Shown: positions 17,546-25,550 of the stretch, one piece after another
Layout of the letters: each line of letters starts with the position of its first letter
How positions within the stretch are numbered: the first letter of the stretch is position 1
From: Amycolatopsis japonica
GTDB taxonomy: Bacteria; Actinomycetota; Actinomycetes; Mycobacteriales; Pseudonocardiaceae
Direction of reading: 5' to 3'
NCBI RefSeq assembly: GCF_000732925.1
Contig: NZ_CP008953.1
Location: 7,929,001 to 7,993,000, forward strand
DNA length: 64,000 nucleotides
Translations under genes and position numbers: made by a program
Notes under the pieces: generated by a model
What the model was told of the DNA's origin: nothing
Database searches by the model: none
Seen by the model: the letters and a program-made list of their open reading frames with translations, nothing else

Positions 17546-17574
17546 ACGGTAGCCACTTGTGAACGCAGGCACAA
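17546..17574 (-). promoter_or_regulatory. rex-hem promoter with Rex operator
   Basis: On the minus strand the promoter reads TTGTGC (plus-strand 17569-17574), a 17-bp spacer, then TACCGT (17546-17551). An 18-bp Rex operator, TTGTGAACGCAGGCACAA at 17557-17574, covers the -35 box and most of the spacer; it has the TTGTG-N8-CACAA form expected for Rex. Binding would block RNA polymerase, giving NADH-controlled autoregulation of rex-hemACD. The leader is about 110 nt. Confidence 0.8.
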
Positions 17575-17604
17575 AGTCACTGGTAGGTGCTGTGGTCAGT
17601 CTCT

Positions 17605-19140
17605 CTAGCGCGCGTTGACCGTCACCGTGTGCCAGCCGGTGGCGCCGTCCGGCACGGTCCCGGCGCGCTCCTGCGTCTGTGTGTAACCGGACTGGTCCGT
17701 GGCCCGGACGGCGATCTCGTGCTGACCAGCGGCGACGTCGACCTCGGTCCACCACATCCGCCAGGTGTCCTTCGACGTCTCCGCCGACAGGACGGCCTCC
17801 TTCCACGGCCCCTGGTCGACACGGACCTCGACCTTCGCGACACCGGTGTGCTGTGCCCACGCGGTCCCGGACACCACGACCTTGCCCGCGTTCACCGCCG
17901 AACCCGGCGCGTCGATCCGCGACTGCGTCTTCACCGGCGCTTCCTTGGCCCAGCCGCGGTCGAGCCAGTACGCCTTGCGCTCCGCCCAGGTGGTGATCTC
18001 CAGCTCGGTCACCCATTTCGTGGCGGACACGTAGCCGTAGAGCCCGGGGATCACGATCCGCGCGGGGAAGCCGTGCTCGATCGGGAGCGGTTCGCCGTCC
18101 ATGCCGAGGGCGAGCATCGCGCCGCGTCGCGGATCCAGGGCGGCTTCGACCGGGGTTCCGCAGGTCCAGCCGTCGACGCTGGTCGCGAACATCTGCTCGG
18201 CGCCGGGTTTCACGCCCGCCTCGTTCAGCAGATCCCGCAGGTCGATGCCGATCCAGCGCGCGTTGGAGATGTACGGGCCACCGACCTCGTTGGAGACACA
18301 GCACAGGGTGACGTCGCGTTCGATCAGCGGGCGCGAGCGGAGATCTTCATACCGATAGGTGACTTCGCGCTCGACCATCCCGCGGATCTGCAGGCTCCAA
18401 TCCTTGGTGCGGACCTGCGGGACCACCAGCGCCGTGTCGATCCGGTAGAAATCCTTCGAAGGAGTGAGATACGGCGGGGTGCCGAGCTTCGCGAAATCCG
18501 CGTCGGGCGGGATCGGCGGCGCGGTCCTCGCCGCGACGAGCCTGCCGACGGCGGCCCGCGACTCCTCCGCGTTCTTCCTGGTCCCGGCGATCTGGCCGGT
18601 CAGCGCGGCGACGCCGGCGCCCGCCGCGACGGACGCGCCGGTGATCAGCACCCTGCGCCGGTCCGGGCCTTCGCCTTCACGGTCGTCGAAGAACACCTTC
18701 GGGCGGAAGAACGAATGCAGCCGCGTGAACACGATCAGCGCGACGACGGTGGCGATCACCGGCGCCAGCAGCGCGATCTGCCCGAGGTCGGTACGCACGA
18801 ATACCGCCGCGACACCTGCCGCGCCGAGGACGCCGACGATCACCTGGCCCGGTAGCGGCGTACGGCGCGAGAGCTGCCCGGCGAGCAGCGCGAACAGCAC
18901 CAGCACCACGGCCAGGCCGATCTTGAGGACGGGCTTGTCCCAGGTCTCCAGCGTCCGCTCGGCCCAGGCGACCACCGCGTGCGGGCTGTGGTCGATGACG
19001 AAGTTCGCGACGGCGACGAACGGCGAGGCCGTGTACCCGACGAAGCCCGCGACGAGATGTCCCACGCCGAGGGCTGCCGCCAGTGACAGGAGCCCGGTCA
19101 GTGCGGCTTGCGGGAAGGTGAGCCTGCGTTCGTCGTCCAC
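17605..19140 (-). CDS. Membrane-anchored molybdopterin-dependent oxidoreductase (sulfite oxidase family)
   Basis: A 511-residue protein. The first 170 residues contain about five hydrophobic helices and a TAT-like RRVLITGASVAAGAGVAAL segment precedes the catalytic part. The Moco domain has the ligand-cysteine region VTLCCVSNEVGGPYI (C280/C281), followed by a Mo-co dimerisation domain ending NAR. The sulfite oxidase family oxidises or reduces small substrates outside the membrane; this one's substrate is unknown. It follows a glutaredoxin-like gene and lies just upstream of rex, consistent with a redox neighbourhood. Confidence 0.88.
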   Translation of the reverse strand: MDDERRLTFPQAALTGLLSLAAALGVGHLVAGFVGYTASPFVAVANFVIDHSPHAVVAWAERTLETWDKPVLKIGLAVVLVLFALLAGQLSRRTPLPGQVIVGVLGAAGVAAVFVRTDLGQIALLAPVIATVVALIVFTRLHSFFRPKVFFDDREGEGPDRRRVLITGASVAAGAGVAALTGQIAGTRKNAEESRAAVGRLVAARTAPPIPPDADFAKLGTPPYLTPSKDFYRIDTALVVPQVRTKDWSLQIRGMVEREVTYRYEDLRSRPLIERDVTLCCVSNEVGGPYISNARWIGIDLRDLLNEAGVKPGAEQMFATSVDGWTCGTPVEAALDPRRGAMLALGMDGEPLPIEHGFPARIVIPGLYGYVSATKWVTELEITTWAERKAYWLDRGWAKEAPVKTQSRIDAPGSAVNAGKVVVSGTAWAQHTGVAKVEVRVDQGPWKEAVLSAETSKDTWRMWWTEVDVAAGQHEIAVRATDQSGYTQTQERAGTVPDGATGWHTVTVNAR

Positions 19141-19198
19141 GACTCCATCTTCGGAGCGAATCGGCCATCGGGGCGGCCGATCGCCCCTTACGAGTGTG

Positions 19199-19435
19199 TT
19201 ACGCCAATGCTTTCCGGAGCCTGTCCTCTTCGACGCGCCAGTAGCCGTGCTCGGCGTCGTCGACGAGGATCACCGGCACGCGGTCGCCATATTCGGCCCG
19301 CCATTCGGGATCGCTGTCGACGTCCTGGGCCGACCAGGCGACACCCAGCTCGCCGCAGATCCGCTCGATGTCCTGTTCCGCGACCTCGCACAGGTGGCAG
19401 CCCGTGCGGGTCATGACGGTGACGTGGTGGGCCAT
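19199..19435 (-). CDS. Glutaredoxin-like protein
   Basis: A 78-residue single thioredoxin-fold domain with the redox motif TGCHLCEVAE near residue 12 and the cis-proline segment RVPVILVDD. Glutaredoxin-like proteins of this size recur near hem genes in actinobacteria. In a mycothiol-using organism it may reduce mixed disulfides by another route. It lies between the acyl-CoA ligase (10 bp upstream) and the molybdopterin enzyme. Confidence 0.88.
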   Translation of the reverse strand: MAHHVTVMTRTGCHLCEVAEQDIERICGELGVAWSAQDVDSDPEWRAEYGDRVPVILVDDAEHGYWRVEEDRLRKALA

Positions 19436-19445
19436 GCCCCAATCC

Positions 19446-20954
19446 TTACCTGAGGCGCATCCTGCGCAGCTTCCCGGTGGCGGAATGCGGCAGCGACTCC
19501 GCGAACTCGACGGTGTGCGGCACCTTGTACCCGGCCAGATGCTCGGCGCAGTGCTCGACGACCTGCTGTTCCGACAGCGCTGCGCCCGGCGCGGGGACGA
19601 CGACGGCCTTCACCGCCTCACCGGTCCGCTCGTCGACGACGCCGACGACGCCCGCCTCGACGACCTCGTCCAGCATCGAAATCACGTTCTCGACCTCGTG
19701 CGGGAAGACGTTGAAACCGTTGACGATGATCAGGTCGTTGGCCCGGTCCACCAGGTGCAGGTCGCCGTCGGTGTCGAGGTAGCCGACGTCGCCGGTGCGG
19801 AACCAGCCTTCCTCGTCGGGTCCGTGCGAGCCGTCGGGCCAGTAACCGGAGAACAGGTTCGCGCCGCGGATCGACACCAGGCCGGTGCCGCCGTCCTCGT
19901 CGAAGGCGTCACCGAGGTCGTCCGGGTCCAGCGGGACGGGCTCCGCGTCGCCGTCGCTGTCGACGAGCCGGAGCTCGACGCCGGGCAGCGGCCGCCCGAC
20001 CGAACCGGGCTTCGGGTAGCCGGTGACCAGGGTCGTGGTGACCACGGGCGCGCATTCGGTGAGGCCGTAGCCCTCGTAGACGTCGAGTCCGGTGGCGCCG
20101 CGGAGGGCGGTGAGGATCTTGGGATGCAGCGGCGCCGCGCCCGAGGTCATCCGCCGCACGGTGGACAGGCCCTGGCCGAGTTCCTCGGGGTCCATCGCGG
20201 CGAATTCGGCGTACATCGCGGGTACGCCGGCGATCGACGTCACCCGGTACTCGGTGCAGTCGGCCAGCGTGCGCTCGGCGAGGAAACGTTCGGACAGGAT
20301 CGCCGTCGCGCCGACCGCCGTGGTCTGCAGCAGGCCGAGGCCGTAGACGTGGAACAGCGGGATGGTGATGAGCACGCGGTCGCCGTGTACGAGCGGCGCC
20401 GGGACGATCCGGCTCAGCTGGTCGAGGTTCGCCAGCAGCGCCCGGTGCGACAGCATCACGCCGCGCGGCGGGCCGGTGGTGCCGGAGGTGTACGAGATGA
20501 CCGCTATGTCCTCACCGGCGCCGGACGCGTCGACCGGTTCGGCTGCTCCATCCGAGGTAACAGCCGGTGAGAGGCTTGTCACCCCGTCGGGGAGTTCCTC
20601 GGTGGGTTCGCGTTCGAGGACGAGCCGGGCGCCGCTGTGCTCCAGCAGCCCGTTCAGTTCCGCGGCCGGCCCCTGCGGCGAGATCGGGACGACCACCGCG
20701 CCCGCCCGGAGCGCCCCGAACAGTGAGACGGCGAACGCGGCCGACGTCGGCAGCCGCAACGCCACCCGGTCACCGCGCTCGATTCCCGCGTCGAGCAGGG
20801 CGCGGGCCAGCGTGTGGGCGGCGTTGTCGAGTTCCGCCCACGTCAGCGCGACGCCTCCGCCGGTCTCCTGGACGGCCGCCTTGCCCGGCCACTGACGAGC
20901 GGCCTCGGCGAGCAAAGTGGGCACACTTGCATCGGCAACCTGCTCCGCGCTCAA
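19446..20954 (-). CDS. AMP-dependent synthetase/ligase (probable fatty acyl-CoA ligase)
   Basis: A 502-residue adenylate-forming enzyme. The P-loop-like motif is VISYTSGTTGPPRGVMLSH, the adenine-binding motif EGYGLTECAPV, and the hinge and C-terminal motifs YLDTDGDLHLVDRANDLIIV and GFNVFPHEVE, with a catalytic lysine in SATGKLRRM at the end. It activates a carboxylic acid as acyl-AMP and probably transfers it to CoA; chain-length preference cannot be read. The TTG start at 20954 is supported by GAGG about 8 nt upstream. Confidence 0.9.
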   Translation of the reverse strand: MSAEQVADASVPTLLAEAARQWPGKAAVQETGGGVALTWAELDNAAHTLARALLDAGIERGDRVALRLPTSAAFAVSLFGALRAGAVVVPISPQGPAAELNGLLEHSGARLVLEREPTEELPDGVTSLSPAVTSDGAAEPVDASGAGEDIAVISYTSGTTGPPRGVMLSHRALLANLDQLSRIVPAPLVHGDRVLITIPLFHVYGLGLLQTTAVGATAILSERFLAERTLADCTEYRVTSIAGVPAMYAEFAAMDPEELGQGLSTVRRMTSGAAPLHPKILTALRGATGLDVYEGYGLTECAPVVTTTLVTGYPKPGSVGRPLPGVELRLVDSDGDAEPVPLDPDDLGDAFDEDGGTGLVSIRGANLFSGYWPDGSHGPDEEGWFRTGDVGYLDTDGDLHLVDRANDLIIVNGFNVFPHEVENVISMLDEVVEAGVVGVVDERTGEAVKAVVVPAPGAALSEQQVVEHCAEHLAGYKVPHTVEFAESLPHSATGKLRRMRLR

Positions 20955-21216
20955 CTGCGAACCTCTTCCCTCGGTGTACGGCGTTGCCAGTTTGTCATCC
21001 CGGCCACCGTCATGGGGGTCACTCGCTTTCGTCGCAGTTCCGTAACCCCGGCACCGCTACCTACTTCGCGGTAACTACACGTATGCTGCTGTGCGTCGTC
21101 GAGTGGTGTTGATCACTCGATGGTGAGAAAGGGAGTCCGGACGTGCAGATCTTGCAGGCCCACGCGGCGGTGGGACATGCGGGCCGGTCCTCCCTGTCCG
21201 GAACGGGAGGTGGACC

Positions 21217-21924
21217 GTGACTCTTCCCGCGCCCAACCCCGTCTCGATGCTGGCGGGCCACATCCTCCGCCGGAGTGGTTTCCCCGCGGCACCGTCGCCC
21301 AGGCCCAAGGTCAGCGACACCGCCGAGAGCGACGCCGCCGCCGAAGCCGCGAAGGCCGAGGCCTGGGAGCTGGTCAGCGCCGCTCAGGACGGCGACACCT
21401 CAGCGTTCGGGCGGCTCTACGACCGCTATGTGGACGTCGTCTACCGGTACGTCCTGTTCCGCCTCGGCGACCGGGACCTGGCCGAAGACGTCACCAGCGA
21501 GACGTTCCTCCGCGCGCTGCGCCGCATCACGTCGGTGAGCTACCAGGGGCGTGACGTCGGCGCCTGGTTCGTCACCATCGCGCGCAACATCATCCTCGAC
21601 CACGTGAAGTCGAGCCGGTTCCGCCTCGAGGTCGTCACCGACGAGGTCGCCGAGCCCAACGGGGCACCGATCGGGAACGTCGGCGTGCAGGCCGTCGCGG
21701 GGCCGGAACAGCAGGCCATCAGCCGCGCCACCCGCGCCGAACTGCTGCGGTGCGTCGCCGAACTCGGCGAGGATCAGCGCGAGTGCATCGTGCTGCGGTT
21801 CATGCAGGGGCTTTCGGTCGCCGAAACCGCCGCGATCATGAAGCGCAACGAGGGCGCCATCAAGGCCCTTCAGCACCGCGCGGTACGCCGTTTGGCACAA
21901 CTTCTGCCCACAGGACTGCGTTAA
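21217..21924 (+). CDS. ECF sigma factor, BldN-like
   Basis: A 235-residue sigma-70 family factor. An N-terminal extension of about 45 residues precedes region 2 (FGRLYDRYVDVVYRYVLFRL, then DLAEDVTSETFLRAL) and region 4 (EDQRECIVLRFMQGLSVAET, AAIMKRNEGAIKALQHRAVR). Gene order supports a BldN relationship: in Streptomyces bldN lies near rex-hem and is followed by the membrane anti-sigma rsbN, as here. Streptomyces BldN is made with a removable N-terminal extension, which this protein also has. The GTG is preceded by GGGAGG at 6-nt spacing. Confidence 0.88.
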   Translation: MTLPAPNPVSMLAGHILRRSGFPAAPSPRPKVSDTAESDAAAEAAKAEAWELVSAAQDGDTSAFGRLYDRYVDVVYRYVLFRLGDRDLAEDVTSETFLRALRRITSVSYQGRDVGAWFVTIARNIILDHVKSSRFRLEVVTDEVAEPNGAPIGNVGVQAVAGPEQQAISRATRAELLRCVAELGEDQRECIVLRFMQGLSVAETAAIMKRNEGAIKALQHRAVRRLAQLLPTGLR

Positions 21925-22033
21925 GGTTCCATATTTGTCCCTCACCGGGCCTTGCCGTAACCCTTGGGCGTCCCCGCTCGTTTTCTCAGCCAGACCGGTG
22001 TCAGGACCGGGCTGAGCAGATGGAGACTTCGCC

Positions 22034-23116
22034 GTGGGCGTGCCGGGATGGTTCGCGCGGGAGCGGGCGGACGGTGACCGCTTCGCCGACCTTGTCGACG
22101 GCACCGAATCCCCGGACGACGACGAGTTCGCGCACGAACTCGCGCTCGTCGGCGGCTTGCGCGAACTCGGCGCCGGCGGCGCCCCCGACGCGGAGACCCG
22201 GCAGCGGATCCGCGACGAGATCGCCGGACGCCTCGCCGAAGCCGAAGCCGCGCCGAAGCGACGTGGTCACGCCATCGCCAATCTCGCCGCGGCCGCCGTC
22301 GCGCTCATCCTGGCGCTCGGCGGGATCACCCTGTTGCTGTCCAAGGACGCGTTGCCGGGCGATCCGCTCTACGGCATCAAACGAGCGGGTGAATCGGCCT
22401 CGCTCGGGCTCACCTTCGACGAACAGGACAAGGCGAAAAAGCATCTGGAGTTCGCCGCGAACCGCGTCGGCGAACTGGACGAGCTGACCCGGCAGGGCGC
22501 GCCCACCGCCGCGTATTTCACCGGGCTCGCCGATTTCGAGACCGATCTCCGCGCCGGCGTCTCGCAGCTGACGGCACTCGTCACCGATCAGGGTGGCCAG
22601 GCCCGGCTGGCCGAGCTCCGGTCCTGGGCGCGTCAGCAGTCCGACCGGCTCGGTCTCCAGATCGACTACGCCCCCGCCGAAGCACGCGACAAGTTCGACT
22701 CGGCGCGCGTGCTGCTCGAGAGGGTCCAGGCGCGCACGACGGATCTCGGCTCGCGTCTGGTCTGCTACACGATCACCACGGGCTCGTCCGACGAGCTGGG
22801 CGCGGTCCCGGCCGCCGGCGACTGCGTCCGGAATCCCGACTCCCCCGACGCCGTCCTGCCGCCGGTGACGTCTTCCCCGCCGTCGTCCGCTCCGTCCGCG
22901 ACGCCGACGCCGACCTCGGTGCCGCCATCGTCCGGTGTGGACACCGCGGCCCCGACCGGACCGCTCGCCCCGCCGTCAGGAGGCACGCCGCCGCCCGTCG
23001 TGGCCACGCCCGGCCCGACGACGAGGACGTTGCCGCCGACGACCACCACGCCACCGCCGCCGCTGGTTTCGATTCCGCCGCTCATCCCGGGGTTACCGCC
23101 GATAATCATCGGCTGA
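22034..23116 (+). CDS. Membrane anti-sigma factor candidate (RsbN-like, DUF5667-type)
   Basis: A 360-residue single-pass protein. Residues 1-80 are acidic and cytoplasmic, suited to bind the sigma factor encoded 109 bp upstream. One hydrophobic helix (about residues 85-105, IANLAAAAVALILALGGITL) leads to an extracytoplasmic domain beginning LPGDPLYGIKRAGESASLGL, a DUF5667-like signature, and then a Pro/Thr/Ser-rich tail to the end. This is the architecture of RsbN, the anti-sigma of BldN, though the long tail is a local feature. The GTG at 22034 is chosen. Confidence 0.82.
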   Translation: MGVPGWFARERADGDRFADLVDGTESPDDDEFAHELALVGGLRELGAGGAPDAETRQRIRDEIAGRLAEAEAAPKRRGHAIANLAAAAVALILALGGITLLLSKDALPGDPLYGIKRAGESASLGLTFDEQDKAKKHLEFAANRVGELDELTRQGAPTAAYFTGLADFETDLRAGVSQLTALVTDQGGQARLAELRSWARQQSDRLGLQIDYAPAEARDKFDSARVLLERVQARTTDLGSRLVCYTITTGSSDELGAVPAAGDCVRNPDSPDAVLPPVTSSPPSSAPSATPTPTSVPPSSGVDTAAPTGPLAPPSGGTPPPVVATPGPTTRTLPPTTTTPPPPLVSIPPLIPGLPPIIIG

Positions 23117-23212
23117 CTCGGTGTCACGTGAGGCAGGCGCCACACCCGGGACAGCGTGGTCGGCCGCTCGCTACGCTGTGCACAGGCACCTGGGATTCCG
23201 GAGGCGGTGTGC

Positions 23213-24115
23213 GTGTCAGTGTGGCGGGGCAGGGATAAGAGTCAAGAGCTCGAACGGCTGGCCGAGCTCGCGGGCGAGGCGTCGGCCGAGGCCGCCATGG
23301 CGACCGCGTCCGCCGAAGCCCTCGAACCGCCCGCGCCGCCCGCACCGCCGGACCTGACGGCGGCCGCGTTCTTCGACGTCGACAACACCATGATGATGGG
23401 CGCGTCGATCTTCTACTTCGCCCGCGGCCTGGCCGCGCGCAAGTTCTTCACGTCCGCCGATCTGGCCGGATTCGTCTGGCAGCAGGTGAAATTCCGGCTC
23501 GGCGGCAGGGAGAACAAGGAGGACATCAAAACCCACCGCGAGCGCGCACTGTCCTTTGTGGCCGGTCGTACCGTGCAGGAACTGACCGACATCAGCGAAG
23601 AGATCTACGACGAGCTGATGGCGGACAAGATCTGGTCCGGCACCAGGGCGCTCGCGCAGATGCACCTCGACGCCGGGCAGCGGGTCTGGCTGGTCACCGC
23701 GACCCCGATCGAACTCGCGGCCATCATCTCGCGGCGCCTCGGTCTCACCGGTGCGCTGGGCACCGTCGCGGAGACCAAGGACGGCGTCTACACCGGCCGT
23801 CTCGTCGGCGACCTGCTGCACGGCCGCGCGAAAGCCCACGCCGTGCGCGCGCTGGCGTCACGCGAAGGGCTGAATCTCAAGCGCTGCACGGCGTATTCGG
23901 ACTCGCAGAACGACGTCCCGATGCTGTCGGTCGTCGGGACCGCGGTCGCGGTGAATCCCGACGGCGGTCTTCGCGACGTCGCGCGGGCACGCGGCTGGGA
24001 GATCCGTGACTTCCGGACCGGACGCAAGGCCGCGAAGATCGGCGTGCCCTCGGTGCTGGGCGTCGGTGCCGTGGCCGGTGCCGTCGCGGCGGGCATGGCC
24101 TACCGCAAGCGCTGA
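23213..24115 (+). CDS. HAD-superfamily IB hydrolase (SerB-like)
   Basis: A 300-residue phosphatase-like protein. The nucleophile motif is AAFFDVDNTMMMGASIFYF, the mid-domain VWLVTATPIELAA gives motif II, and the metal site CTAYSDSQNDVPMLSVVG is motif IV. The C-terminus (GVGAVAGAVAAGMAYRKR) looks like a membrane tail. Related actinobacterial proteins beside hem genes have been annotated as phosphoserine phosphatases; the substrate here is open. GTG 23213 has GGAGG 8 nt upstream, better than the neighbouring GTGs at 23207 and 23219. Confidence 0.88.
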   Translation: MSVWRGRDKSQELERLAELAGEASAEAAMATASAEALEPPAPPAPPDLTAAAFFDVDNTMMMGASIFYFARGLAARKFFTSADLAGFVWQQVKFRLGGRENKEDIKTHRERALSFVAGRTVQELTDISEEIYDELMADKIWSGTRALAQMHLDAGQRVWLVTATPIELAAIISRRLGLTGALGTVAETKDGVYTGRLVGDLLHGRAKAHAVRALASREGLNLKRCTAYSDSQNDVPMLSVVGTAVAVNPDGGLRDVARARGWEIRDFRTGRKAAKIGVPSVLGVGAVAGAVAAGMAYRKR

Positions 24116-24116
24116 C

Positions 24117-24180
24117 CGCATTTAGTCCTCTGAATGCGGTCCTTGCGCGTGCAACTACCGCATCCAGAGGACTAAACGCG
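24117..24180. repeat. 64-bp palindromic element, type A, copy 2
   Basis: The arms at 24117-24140 and 24157-24180 (CGCATTTAGTCCTCTGAATG, then CGGT) pair with a few mismatches. The element starts 1 bp after the stop of the HAD hydrolase gene. This copy has TAG in place of the TCG seen in other copies, in both arms. Confidence 0.9.
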
Positions 24181-24215
24181 TGAGGGCGGCTCGTCGTGAT
24201 CAGACCTTCTCTGCG

Positions 24216-24264
24216 CGACTGTGTGGATTTCTGGTCATCCAACGCCCCAAAATCCACACAGTCG
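24216..24264. repeat. Inverted repeat, type F
   Basis: Perfect 15-bp arms (CGACTGTGTGGATTT at 24216-24230 and its complement at 24250-24264) surround a 19-nt loop. This is the only copy of this type in the window, in the same convergent gap as a type A and a type E element. Confidence 0.8.
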
Positions 24265-24377
24265 GGCGGCGCTCTCGGCATCTGACACCCGCCGGCGTTG
24301 TGAGAGCCACTTTCGCACCCGCCACTGCACACTGAACGCCGAAGCGCTGACCCGTCACATGCGTGCTTAAGGCCGGA

Positions 24378-24429
24378 ACTCGCGTGTTCGGAGCCGGAAC
24401 TCGAGAGTTCCGGCTCCGAACACGCGAGT
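24378..24429. repeat. 52-bp near-perfect palindrome, type E variant, copy 2
   Basis: Perfect 25-bp arms (24378-24402 and 24405-24429) with only GA between them. The arm begins ACTCGCGTGTTCGGAGCCGG. An extra unit with ATCACGCGAGT follows at 24440-24450. It lies 30 bp beyond the acyltransferase stop. Confidence 0.9.
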
Positions 24430-24458
24430 GACGGCTCCAATCACGCGAGTTACGTGGT

Positions 24459-25550
24459 CTAGCCCTTGAAGACGCTCTTCCGCTGCGAAAGGCGTTTGTA
24501 CAGCGACTGCTGGATCGACTCCCGCACCTGGTCGGTCAGCGTGAACACCAGCATCGGGTCGTCCACGGCGTCCGCGTCGTAGGTGTCCGTGCGGATGGGC
24601 TCGCCGAACTCGATGCTCCACTTCGTCGGCAGCGGGATCGCGCCGAGCGGGCCGAGCAGCGGGAAGAGCGGCGTCACCGGGAAGTACGGCAGGCCGAGCA
24701 CCCGCGCGAGCAGCTTGATGTCCCCGATCTTCGGGTAGATCTCCTCCGCGCCGACGACGGACACGGGGATGATCGGCGCCCCGGTCCGCAGCGCGGCGGA
24801 GACGAAACCGCCACGGCCGAACCGCTGCAGCTTGTAGCGCGACGAGAACGGCTTCCCGATCCCCTTGAACCCTTCCGGCCAGACCCCGACGAGTTCTCCC
24901 TTGCGCAGCAGGCGTTCCGCGTCGGCGTTGCAGGCGAGCGTCTGCCCGGACTTGCGGGCGAAGGAGCCGATCAGCGGCAACTGGAACACCAGATCCGCGC
25001 CGAGCCCGCGCAGGTGCCTGCCGCCGGGGACGTGGTCGTGCACGGCCACGGCGGTCATCAACGCGTCGAGCGGCACCGTGCCGGAGTGGTTCGACACCAG
25101 CAGCGCGCCGCCGTCGACCGGCAGGTTCTCGACGCCGAACGTATCGACCCGGAACCACTTCTCGTACAGCGCGCGCAGCGGCGGCAACAGCAGCGTCTCG
25201 GTGAGTTCGGCGTCGAAGCCGAACTCGTCGACGGTGTAGTCACCGGTCAGCCGGTCACGGACGAACGCCAACGCCGTCCTGAGCGAGTCCGGGAGGAGGT
25301 CCGCGTCGGTGGGCCTCGTCCGGGCGGGCGAGACCCGCGCCGCCCCGGGGAACTCGACGACGGGCGCGTCGGCCCGGCGTTCGGAGTCCAGATGGTCCTG
25401 AGCTTCTTCCGACTCGCGAAGATCCCGTTCCGCCTGCGCGGCCGCGTCCGGCTTCTCTCTGCCGGGGCCGTGCAACGGGATGACCTGCGCTTCAGCGCCG
25501 CTCACGTTTTCCGCCTCGCCTTCGTGAGAGTTCTCGTGTGGCCTGCTCAC
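24459..25550 (-). CDS. PlsC-like lysophospholipid acyltransferase (MGAT/DGAT2-like)
   Basis: A 363-residue protein. The first 110 residues are charged and disordered-looking. The acyltransferase domain then shows GALLVSNHSGTVPLDALM (catalytic His and Asp region), GVWPEGFKGIGKPFSSRYKL (EG motif) and a late IPLPTKWSIEFGEPI. It probably transfers an acyl chain to a glycerolipid at the membrane. The GTG at 25550 overlaps the epimerase stop as GTGA; the frame continues upstream only as a shadow. The epimerase-acyltransferase pair is conserved in mycobacteria as recalled. Confidence 0.88.
   Translation of the reverse strand: MSRPHENSHEGEAENVSGAEAQVIPLHGPGREKPDAAAQAERDLRESEEAQDHLDSERRADAPVVEFPGAARVSPARTRPTDADLLPDSLRTALAFVRDRLTGDYTVDEFGFDAELTETLLLPPLRALYEKWFRVDTFGVENLPVDGGALLVSNHSGTVPLDALMTAVAVHDHVPGGRHLRGLGADLVFQLPLIGSFARKSGQTLACNADAERLLRKGELVGVWPEGFKGIGKPFSSRYKLQRFGRGGFVSAALRTGAPIIPVSVVGAEEIYPKIGDIKLLARVLGLPYFPVTPLFPLLGPLGAIPLPTKWSIEFGEPIRTDTYDADAVDDPMLVFTLTDQVRESIQQSLYKRLSQRKSVFKG

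Larger units (their letters stand above)
24116..24458. other. Convergent intergenic region holding three palindromes
   Basis: The 343-bp gap between the HAD gene (+) and the acyltransferase gene (-) carries a type A 64-bp element, a type F hairpin and a type E palindrome. About 100 bp between the F and E elements (24265-24370) show no further structure or ORF that I would support. Confidence 0.8.
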
